The notes under the pieces: model-generated
The model's input: only the letters and a program-made list of their open reading frames with translations
What the model was told of the DNA's origin: nothing
Database searches by the model: none
Shown here: one piece after another, positions 49,493-59,206 of the stretch
Numbering within the stretch: the first letter of the stretch is position 1
How the letters are laid out: every line of letters starts with the position of its first letter
Translations under genes and position numbers: made by a program
Assembly (NCBI GenBank): GCA_000727475.1
Contig: KL647310.1
Span: 1-64,000, forward strand
Direction of reading: 5' to 3'
Source of the DNA: Sarcocystis neurona
Taxonomy: Eukaryota > Apicomplexa > Conoidasida > Eucoccidiorida > Sarcocystidae
DNA: 64,000 nt

Positions 49493-51796
49493 ATGTGTTG
49501 TTCTGTGTGCCCTATACATCAGCACCGCGGGGATGGTCGGCTGCCCACGTGTCAACACAGCGGTAAACATGTGAGCCGTCACTTGTATACGATGGCGCCT
49601 TGGAATGACTCCTTGGAGTTCCTGTTCCGCAGTGAGTCCAGGCCTTCTTCTGAACACAAAGGAGGCACAGACGCGAAAATTACTGCTCGAAATTCGAAAT
49701 GTCGCAGTGCAAGATATTTGTTATGGTCGGCCGTTACACTTCTTCGCTTCAGGCAGGTCACGGCAGCGGGTTTTATACTACTTGTGGCTCACCTAATTGT
49801 GACGGATGCGGCAAGTACTCCAGGTGGCCAGGTGCCTCCGAACTGTAACACCAACGTTTCTGTTCGTAAGAAGTTGTTGCAGGCGATTGCTAAGAGCCTT
49901 ACAGGTGTCGGTGAGTCACAGGACGTACGACCAAAGCGGCACCGTTATTCAAATTCTCTCCCACGCTCCGCAAAGACAAAATCATCACGCGATCTCTGGA
50001 GTGATGAGCTGCCCCGGGGTTACCCGAAGCGGTATCATGTGGAGTGGATTTCTAGAGTGGCTTCACCCGACGCATTATCTCAGATACTCGTCTGCCCGGA
50101 TGACGAGGACGACAGAGAGTCGAAGACCAACGATCTAGCCCGCACGTTCGTGGCATCGGATGACGACGATGACGGCTGGTCGACAAGCAACGAACTAGCA
50201 GCCTCCCAGATGACTGTCAGACCCGACGCCGATGAAGACACACAATCGAAAACCAACGTCAAGTCTTGTAGCTTCCTGCGCGTCGCTTCCACTCTGGTGA
50301 GACGGGCCTCCTTGCGTGGGTCGTCTTTCAAAAAGGAGGAAGAGCGGAAAGGCGGGATATCAGCAAAGAGAGCACTAAGTCTAGTCAAACGTCAAAATTC
50401 CTTACAACAGGGGGGTCCGGGCGAACGAAGCGCTGTAGACGGTAGCGCGTCGCAGCTGGAAGACAGACTACACACGTTACGTATAGACAGCAGCTCTCCC
50501 CCGAGAAAAGCTGTGTCGACCAACCGTGCGCGAGGAAAAATGAGGCGGAAGACGATATCTTTAGCCGAAAGCGCTCTTTCGTTCATCCGTAAGGAAAAGC
50601 ATGACAACAGTCTAAACAGATCAATGGAGAGGGAGACGTTTCTAGGGCTACTACGAAAAATACCAAAGCCAAGAACAAAAGATTCATACTCGGAATCCTC
50701 CCACTCCACAACTGGAACAAGCTCAAGTGATTCATCTGCATTTGGAGAACCTTCGGCCCTTGACACCGAAACAGAGACAGGCTCAACTGCTTCAAGTATT
50801 TCGAGTTCTGTCAGAGATTCACCTGACACGAACTGGGCAGCAGCTTCAGCGGAGGATTTGCAAATGCAAAACTCTCTTCAAGAGCCGTTCCATGCGATGC
50901 AGGACACGAGCGGACAGCCGCATTGCTGCACTGTGGAAAAAGACAAAGACCCAAGACTCTTCCGAAAGTATGCGAAATGGGAAGCAGCTTCAATGGAGGA
51001 CTTGCAAATGCAAAAGCCTCTCCCGGAGTCGGTCCATGCCAAGCAGGACACGAGCGGACAGCCATGTTGCTCGACTGTGCAAAAAGGTAAAGACTCAAGT
51101 GTCTTCCGAAAGCATGCGAATGGAGAAGCCGCTTCAGCGGACGATTTGCAAATGCAGAGGTCTCTCCACGAGTCGGTCCTTGCAAAGCAGGATTCGAGCG
51201 GGCAGCGATGTTGCTCGACTGTGGAGAAAAACAAAGACTCAAGTGTCCTCCGAACGTATGCGAATGGAGAAGCGGCTTCAGCGGACGATTTGCAAGTGCA
51301 AAGGTGTCTGCACGAGTCGGTCCATGCAAAGCACGCTACGAGCGGGCAGCGATGTTGCTCGACTGTGGAAAAAGACAAAGACTCAAGTGTCTTACGAAAG
51401 TACGCATGCATTCGTTTAGAAACAGACACCACGATTGGAGAGTTGACTTTGAGGATACCGCAACTGCATGACGGTTCTCGACAAACTGTTTGGCCTGTGA
51501 AACTGCAGTTGTTCTCAGCAACTTACAAATGCTTCACTTTACAGACAATAGAGACAGTTTTACAGGACGCTGAGGAGCACGAAGCAGCTGCCATTGCAGA
51601 TGTGCTTCGACGGCGTAAACATATTCTGTTGGACAGTCTAACGCTGCTGGATGATGTCTGGACACCTTCGTACTCAAAAGCAATATGGTGTATTCCAGTC
51701 AACGAGAGCGGGACCGAGGAATCTTCTCACGGTACACTTCTCCTTGTAGATTGTGAAGACGTTGAATGCTGCATTGATGCGCATGAGCCTGACTAA
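49493..51796 (+). CDS. Secreted or membrane-anchored repeat protein, novel
   Basis: Intronless, 767 residues from ATG 49493. A second ATG at 49592 (ACGATGG) is an equally good start and would give 734. A hydrophobic stretch (VTAAGFILLVAHLIV, residues about 88-102) followed by DAASTPGG looks like a recessed signal or anchor, as in coccidian dense-granule and exported proteins. Next come acidic segments (DDEDDRESKTND, DDDDDGW, DADEDTQSKTN), basic linkers, a Ser/Thr-rich stretch, then four 48-residue repeats with the core EAASADDLQMQ and a paired cysteine (CCSTVEK). The last 125 residues form a non-repetitive, probably folded domain (TTIGELTLRIPQL...; ends CCIDAHEPD). No RRLxE processing motif is present. 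No family recognised; a host-interaction or secreted antigen role is inference only. Confidence 0.7.
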   Translation: MCCSVCPIHQHRGDGRLPTCQHSGKHVSRHLYTMAPWNDSLEFLFRSESRPSSEHKGGTDAKITARNSKCRSARYLLWSAVTLLRFRQVTAAGFILLVAHLIVTDAASTPGGQVPPNCNTNVSVRKKLLQAIAKSLTGVGESQDVRPKRHRYSNSLPRSAKTKSSRDLWSDELPRGYPKRYHVEWISRVASPDALSQILVCPDDEDDRESKTNDLARTFVASDDDDDGWSTSNELAASQMTVRPDADEDTQSKTNVKSCSFLRVASTLVRRASLRGSSFKKEEERKGGISAKRALSLVKRQNSLQQGGPGERSAVDGSASQLEDRLHTLRIDSSSPPRKAVSTNRARGKMRRKTISLAESALSFIRKEKHDNSLNRSMERETFLGLLRKIPKPRTKDSYSESSHSTTGTSSSDSSAFGEPSALDTETETGSTASSISSSVRDSPDTNWAAASAEDLQMQNSLQEPFHAMQDTSGQPHCCTVEKDKDPRLFRKYAKWEAASMEDLQMQKPLPESVHAKQDTSGQPCCSTVQKGKDSSVFRKHANGEAASADDLQMQRSLHESVLAKQDSSGQRCCSTVEKNKDSSVLRTYANGEAASADDLQVQRCLHESVHAKHATSGQRCCSTVEKDKDSSVLRKYACIRLETDTTIGELTLRIPQLHDGSRQTVWPVKLQLFSATYKCFTLQTIETVLQDAEEHEAAAIADVLRRRKHILLDSLTLLDDVWTPSYSKAIWCIPVNESGTEESSHGTLLLVDCEDVECCIDAHEPD
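50841..51416 (+). repeat. Four 144-bp coding repeats
   Basis: Units start at 50841, 50985, 51129 and 51273, exactly 144 bp apart (48 codons). All three frames of both strands stay largely open through them, so the overlapping long frames here are shadows of the repeat. Confidence 0.9.
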
Positions 51797-53218
51797 CCGC
51801 ACAACGAAAGGCGGTGGCTGCGGCACTTGGTGATATTCAACAAGTAAAGGCCACTCCTCCATACACATGGATTTGAGAGCCTGGTTGATAAGCCACGACT
51901 ATCAACCTTTCACCAAAGCAGCTGAGGATTGTGCTGGAAAGGCGCCCTCATTTCCGAACAAGGCTTCAAAGCATTCAACGGCCCCGATGGGAATGTGGAT
52001 TTTGTGGTACAAGATGCGTTCTGGTAGCGAAGTGTTGTAGATTGTGACAATCGTAGGAGCTGCTTCTTCGTAGAGCAAACACACCATCGCACTGGACAAC
52101 TATGCGGTCAAGCTGCAGAACGGACCACAGAAATCATGGTTCAGCAGACGCTGAATTCCGGGAGAGCGCGTAACACGGTGTGGCACAGCGTGGACGATCT
52201 GCTGTCTCTCCCAGTTGCAAAAGACATGCACGCAGCTGCAGCAACTGAACCATCCTTTCAGCATACAGATGCTCTCTGTCATACAGCAGCTCCTTTTCAT
52301 AACATTCCGAGCTTCTCTTCCCTCCACAGTGCTTCACAGCAGCCGCTAAGAAGGCCCTTTTGAAGGAGACAACTGAAACGCCATTAATTAATTGCGTGAC
52401 AATGACAACAGCGGTTATACTACCTTGTGTGTATATGCCAAGGGTAAAATTCTTACAGTCCTTTTGATCTTGCCGTATCACTAGTAAATGACCTGCAGTT
52501 TCTTAGCAGGCACAGGGTTCGCGGAAGCAGGCCTACTCCACAGCGCCCTGCAACAGCTCTGTACAAGTGGTCACATTGGTAAGCAGCAAGGGGTCTAGGC
52601 AGAAAGCGATGCTCTTTGCATATGGTAGTTACTGCCTAGCTCCGCGTCCCACCAGCTCCATACCTTCGGGGTAGACCAAAACAGCAAGTGGAATGCCCAT
52701 ACACTTTGTCGTTCGTCCCAAAAAAAAACTGGCGGTGTTCAGCAGCTGATGTTCACTGGCATGTAGCCGTTTCGAATGTTGATCATGTTGTACGTTTTGG
52801 AGCGCCTGGAGTGGACGAACTTATGGAATGGTAAGCTAGGTATGGGCCAACAGCAATGTCGCAGCTCTCTGGATAGTGGCGAGGGGAATATTTCATTCAG
52901 TAGGGGACTACTTGTTTGAAGTGGATGCGAAGTTTCGGATTTCTAAACCCCTCATTCGAATGTCCGCTGCAGTGTCTGCAAAATTCGTGCAGCGACTACT
53001 ACGTCGGTAACCCGTGAACAAGAACATCATCGCGCACAGCCTACTAGCCTTTGCGTGAATATATCAACCCTCGGCCCGCCCGTAATGCAGTGTTTTGTGT
53101 GCGCAGCTCACGCAAGCGGACTTAAACTCACACAGTACCCTCACGCGGACCAGCTTGGTGTATCAAATACGAAGCTGGAAATCGACATAAAAAGGGTACT
53201 CTTACGACAATATTACAC

Positions 53219-53337
53219 AAAGTTGTGAGTCAGAGGCATCTAGAAGCAAGCGCGCCTGGAACACAGAATCAGTATTCTTACTGTATTATTATGAAAAGTT
53301 GTGTGTCGTAAGCATCTAGTAGAAAGCATGCTTGGAA
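53219..53337. repeat. Degenerate about 75-bp direct repeat
   Basis: AAAGTTGTGAGTCAGAGGCA... near 53219 and AAAGTTGTGTGTCGTAAGCA... near 53294, each followed by TCTAG.AG.AAGC and CTTGGAA-like sequence. Confidence 0.6.
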
Positions 53338-55399
53338 GTGCGCGTTGTTACAACCGTAAAAGGTTTTGCTTACAGGTGCGCACGTCTGCAGAACGGGGAA
53401 TCCAGGCTGCTTACGCTGCATAAGCTGAATAGCGAGACAGTTGCCTGGTTTTTGATAGTAGTATTAGTCGTCGCTGATCTCACCACGAGCCGCCCATAGA
53501 ACGTTCTGCGAGCCCGCACGCCAGGAGTGCTTGCAAACAGCATGTTACGCAATTGCTCATTACAAATGGCGATCACTTGCCGTACCGGTGACTTACACTA
53601 GCACCACACACGTATAAGAATTGATGGCGTACAATCGTTATCAACGACCCTGGACCCATATATGGACTGACGCGCTGATTACTAGTACGAACATCCGGAA
53701 GTAGGCGTTCTTCTTTATACGCTGTTGACGCTGAAGAACTCAACTTAGCGTCCGAGTTATCTGGCAGGTGTCATTCAGCAGAATGTCACTTCATGCAAAC
53801 AAAAGAAGCCCCGCCACAGCATCGTGGCCATACTTGAAGCAGGGCACGTGCAGGAATGACTGTGGTGGCCACAGTAACCCGGACTACTTAACGCTTCGTA
53901 ACACCCAGCGCTACTCCATTGTTACACCATTTTCTGATGAATGCCCCGAGATTAGAAATGTGCGGCGCCTTCAAGATTAGGAGTTACATTGTGACGCCAC
54001 AAGGAATAATTAATTGAGAGTGACACCCGGGTGCGCGCTGAGAGCAATTTTTTAGCTCAGTCGCAACCTTCTTGTGCCCTTCATCACGGGATGCAACGGG
54101 GGTGCAAACGTGAGTGCAGAGTGAAAAACTGTGTCCGTTTGCTTGCCGGACGGTTTTTTCATGTTTTTTAATTCTCCGAGATCAACACATGCTCAACGGA
54201 ACGCATACAGGAGACGGACCACTTGTCACATGCGGCTACTGGCGGGTGTACACACATAATCGTAACACTCTTTGTATGTCAGTCCTTCCCGTGGCAGGCA
54301 GAGGACAGCAAATGCAGGCAAGATCCATCCACACACGTGGCAGCAGCACGCAGAAGCGTACACGCCAACGTGGCGTCTCCATGTACGTACACGCACACAC
54401 GCACAAACAGGACGACACAACTGCGGTGCACGCGATTGCTACCGCTTTAAAAAAATAACGAGAGAGTTTTGAAGGCGCCCACCACGACAGAACGCCCGAC
54501 GCCACAAAGAACAAGTTTTTCTGCGATATTTTAACCTGACTATTGCTTTGTTCATCGGTGTTCTGCTTGCCGCTTTCGACGGAGTTCGACATTCTGTTCG
54601 TGTTGTTTCCATTCAGTCTGCGCCAGAAAAGCCTGTTTCTGTAGAAAGCTGGGATAAGAACAAGAGTGCCAAGCCACCGCAAGAATAAAGCAGGAAACGA
54701 TGTACGGCGTAGATAGAAGGGGCTTGCATTCCTAAAAACGACACATTCATTTGTGCGTGTGTTTGTGAGACGCCGGCCGTTCTGACAATTAAGATTGGAA
54801 GTTGACAAAGCAGCTGACTGTCACCGAATAGACGGCTGCGCTACGCCTAGTCAAAAAGTGCTCCTAGTAAATGTTGCGAGGGCGTGACGTGTGTTCTCGT
54901 ACAATTGCGACTGGAATACTGTGAAGATTACATCCCCGCGCGTCAATAGCAGACGCACTCCTACGGCGAAGTGAAAGAGAGTCACTCTCGGCTACTATCT
55001 TACCCGTGGCCTTTTGCGAGCTCAGCTGCCAAGCCCTTTTCACGCTTGTATAATTCCCTGCGACAGGAGACCGCAGGGCACACGGTAAGCATTGGCTACC
55101 TCATTCATCGTTTTTTCCTTTACTGGAGCGATAAATCGTACAGTTGGATACACCTATTAGGTACAATTCAGTGCAAAACGAGCTATCACCCTTTCTGTCG
55201 TTCGGAATTCACGTGGTGCGTCCGACTACGGCCGACAGCTACCACAGCAACTGTTCCCCCTTCTGCAATGTAATCCTGCAGTACAACGCAATTTTGCAGC
55301 AACTACGTTTTCGCTTTCAACGTCAACTGTACCCCCTCCTGTTCTTCGCCTGCTACCTCAACTGCAACAACTACTCTTAGGACGACGACGGCTCTTACT

Positions 55400-55430
55400 A
55401 CTACTACTACTACTATTACTACTACATTTT
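55400..55430. repeat. ACT/TAC trinucleotide run
   Basis: Nine or more ACT units with one ATT interruption. One plus-strand frame reads as poly-threonine (TTTTTTITTT) but stops within a few codons. Confidence 0.8.
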
Positions 55431-56677
55431 GACTTCTACGAAGATTTACAGAGTGGCCGTTCAACGTCGATATTCTGGATAACGTATCTGTTTTGTATCT
55501 CGATCTAACGGGGCATCTTCTATGCGCACGACATCGGTGTCAGTGGCGTTCAACAACGCCGCTCTGCAACCCAGAATTAAAGGTCGTCCCTATGCGCATA
55601 CTACGTGACACGAGCCTCTTGACTAGACGCGTCAGAGTGCTGATCTCTGCTGCTACTGTAATGTTAGCAAAAACTTCTCTCCGTCTCGCTTCTACTGTGA
55701 ACTGCGACAACAGTGTCACTATGTTATTTTTACTTGCGTGTGAATGCGACTGGAAAGTCTGCACTTTACTACGGCCGTCCGTCGTAAATGTTTCTTGAAA
55801 GCTTCACGCCGTACGGCTGTTTCTACAGCTGAACCACAACAGTTCAACTCCAACACGACACCTCTCAAAACTGCCGTTCACCTTCAGCATAAACAAGAAG
55901 GTGATACAACCTGTAGCTTGGAGGAGAACTGCGCCTACATTGCTTTGATCCCCTGCAGTTTTCTACCAGGATTTTTTCATGAGTCCCTTTTTATTGTAGC
56001 GCTTTTGTCGATCAATGTGAAACATTACCAGTCCGCTTGTGACTTTTGGACGCTGTTTATGGAGGAAGGGTCGTCGAGAGCTGCACGCACAGGTTGGAAA
56101 TGAGACTGCAAAATTACACAAACGGATGTCTATACGGACCAGTTGCCGCAGGCTCTCTTGAGCTTCGAGATGAGTCACCACAGGTCGTGAGAACAGGACC
56201 CGAAACAGTCCTCGATGGCGTCGGGTCAATTTTTGCAGGGTCGAAAATACTACAATTGTACGCGTACATCTGTACACGCATACATGGGTAGATGTATAAA
56301 AGCGTACGCTTGTCGAAAACACACGTGCGTCCGCGAACGCGCGCTGAAAGAAGAATCATTCCCGGTGAACGGCATCGGCAATGGACACACTTCGACAGTT
56401 CGCACTTACGTGGAGGGTTCCCAGTAAAATACGGCATATCAGCTCGTCCGACGGTTGCCGTGCGCCAGGAACACCCGTCCCCTTGTAGAAGAACCCCATC
56501 GCCGTGAAGCCTCTCACCCACAATACGCTTGGAGACACCACGCATACCACTTATGAGGCACGATGGTATCAAGTGTACAGGTTGAAAAAACGGCAAAAAC
56601 TATATGGCTGGAGGGATGCTACATCAGGCGCGTGTCACAGACAATCTAAGACACGTTGCAAATACTGAACGCTCTTT

Positions 56678-58823
56678 TTAAGAACTAACGGACAAATTTG
56701 CTCCGCGCGTACCACAGCTCAGGATCCTGCACGATCCTACTAGCTCCTTAGTAGACACTGCTATATTGCTTGCTCGATAACCGAAACGGTAGAGAAGCGG
56801 AAGAAGACGCTTTTGACGGCAGGCAAGACATCTAAAACGGAAAAAGACAGCGCTTTCAAAAGGATTAGGCGACGACGCTGCCATCTACATTAAGCGCGCG
56901 GGGCGGAGGCCGCGCGAAGGGAAAATATGACACCGTCGCGTGGAGAGATGGATGTAGCACAGGAGAATGCAATCACGTTCAATTAGTACCCCCCACGCGG
57001 TAAACACCCGACGCGTTCGAGTCCATATACGAAGGATTTTTCTGAGTACACACACGTATATATATCGACAGAAGCACGCAGATACAACAGCTGAGGTACC
57101 TGGTACGTAGGCGTACAGCACTCTACAGATGGATGCATAACCGTCCAAGATTCTTGTCCATTAGATTCTGCTTGGAGAGACACAACTCATCTTACCGCCT
57201 TTGCAAAAGTGCAAGTTCTCGTCGCAAACCTGCTGCTGAAGTCTCTACGGTCGCACACGTATTCGTTTCAAACAGATGTACACTTGCTCCCTGTAGCTTT
57301 CATGTACAGGATATACACCAGGTGCAACTGACAGAGGCAGATGTCCATTGGAGGAATTACTGTGGCTGCGGCGGTTGCCCAGAGAGAATGCCACTTGCGT
57401 CAAAAGAAGTTCTGACTAGGAAAGTTCACGCACCACTGTGCATTCCGTACATATACACCGACGCGCACACGCATCTACATGTACACGTGTACGCATATAT
57501 GTGCATACATGTGTGTATCTATCTATCTATCTATATATATATATATATATATATATCGTACGTACGTGTTCGCATCCATATGTATTGTCACATACATAAC
57601 TTGGTATGCGGTGAAACAACTTACAAGCTACGAGGCCATCCAGTCCAGCAAAACGCCCGCCGATGTGCTGTGGCACCCGCCGTCGCAGCTCGAGCATCTG
57701 CTGATACCTCGCAGAGGCTGCTTCTATCCTTTCTTCCACTCTGAACACAAAGCCCCCAGTAAAACCGGTTCTAACAAAAAATGCAATGATAGCAGCAGCC
57801 TCGTATTCTCCGCGTACCTGCGCCAGCAGACGCAGCGTCGGTGTTGCGTGTCACATTACGCGTACACGGTATACTGCGTACGTCGCAGTAGCAAAAGTTG
57901 TGCAATAAGAGTGCCACACCCGAACAAGGTAGATCTGTGTTCATGAATACGCATCAACACGTTTGTTCAAAGCTCTCCAGGCGCTGCACAAGACAGGTTA
58001 GCAACATATCTTACTTAGGTTACTCCATACGTTTGCTTTTTGCACGAAACAGAGAAAGTCACATCTTACGCTGATGTGACCGATGCAGGGAAAACCGGCT
58101 TCAGTTTTCTACAAATAAAACCACATTCTCAGCAGAACTGACGGACAACGCACCGCCGTAAAGTGCCTTCATGCACTGCACAGTAATGCACATTTCCGGC
58201 CGCCAACGGCTGCTTCACGCGTACTGCTCCAGTAACGGAGAGACATTCAGCAACTGACATTATTCTCATTCACTCACTCTCGCCTCTGACTAAGCCTCTT
58301 CTCGCAAGCATCGTAATACTAAAAACTTTAGTATTAGCACGTGAGTGCCAGGCGCGCAGCTGCGACCAGTTTTCGCTACAGCGCTACGCAGGTGGAAACG
58401 CCCCTTGTCCAGTAAGTGCATGTCTGTGTCTTCACTTGGCGCCGTCATTCCCACAGGTCGTGCACCTGCTCTCCCATTGCTTCAGACGAGCGTGCTGATG
58501 CTGTGGTAATGCGGACGGCAGCATCTCTGGTGTCAGTCCACCTCCGTTTGCTTTACACAGACCGAGTGTCACTTCTCCTGATGCAGGCCACACATTTGCT
58601 TACTCGATGCGGCATGCGACATGCGGCTCCACTACTTGCCAGTGAATCACGGGCGAAATTTCACGAGCAGCAAATCTGGTAGCCTAAGTCCACTTCAGCG
58701 CTTAAGAGTCGCCGACGAAGGCACAAGTGCATCCCACGTCACAACATGTTTGCAACTACCAACAGGCTTACGTCTTCGCGAGATTTTATCAAGCAGCAAG
58801 CTCAGGCTACTGGACAACTGCAT
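56678..58823 (-). CDS. Predicted 168-residue coiled-coil protein, five exons
   Basis: Assembled from splice sites and phase: 58823-58772 (ATG; ends AGAC|GTAAGC), 58526-58466, 57740-57596, 57290-57196, 56831-56678 (TAA). The lengths 52, 61, 145, 95 and 154 sum to 169 codons and every joint keeps frame. The acceptor before the last exon is strong (CTGTCTTTTTCCGTTTTAG). The protein starts MQLSSSLSLLLDKISRR. It has a heptad-like helix (QWESRVEERIEAASARYQQM), the segment HIGGRFAGLDGLVACKLFHR, and a second helix (AAGLRRELALLQRRCLACRQ). The helix-hairpin-helix look recalls prefoldin-like or small cytoskeletal proteins, but I do not recognise a family. Intron 3 carries an (ATCT)n(AT)n microsatellite. 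The next gene upstream ends 384 bases away on the same strand. Confidence 0.48.
57517..57556. repeat. (ATCT)n(AT)n microsatellite
   Basis: Four ATCT units run into about 12 AT units, followed by CGTACGTACGTG. Intronic in the 168-residue gene. Confidence 0.85.
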
Positions 58824-59206
58824 CCCCTGTTGTATACGTGAACGTTAAATGCGACCTACGCACACTCAGCGGTAAGCATCCGGAAACTAGTGTAGCGTAT
58901 GCGCTTTTTCGTACAAAACGGACCCACCTTACAAAGTAACACGTGGCTGCAGCGGGGGAGAAAAAGTGAAGACACCCCTAGGAGGCAACAGCAGAAAGCT
59001 TGAACGCCCACGTGAAGCTTAAAATGTAGTAACACTATCATTCTACGTAGACGTGCACCAAAAACACGTACAGGCTCGACGTGCCGCAAGAGGACGCGTG
59101 CAGGTTCCTGCGCGCCGGTCCAATGAACAAGCGTGCGGCGTACACGAAGTAGCACGCGTAAAAGTAGTGGAGTTCAAAAAGAGGTACATGCGACGTTGGG
59201 GTGATG

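Larger units (their letters stand above)
51797..56677. other. Intergenic region without a supported gene
   Basis: About 4.9 kb between the repeat protein and the end of the 168-residue gene (convergent). Frames of up to 190 codons occur (54808-54236 minus, no good ATG). A degenerate 75-bp repeat is at 53219/53294. A threonine-coding stretch with an ACT run lies at 55330-55430. Nothing reaches the standard of a gene. Confidence 0.4.

Noticed and set aside
50727..51419. Second plus-strand frame across the 144-bp repeats
   Set aside because: Overlaps the long 767-codon gene and is open only because the repeat length is a multiple of three.
54236..54808. Minus-strand frame of 190 codons with two hydrophobic segments
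   Set aside because: No ATG near its start, no family resemblance, and CA/GT-rich low complexity in the second half. Kept only as a note in the intergenic entry.
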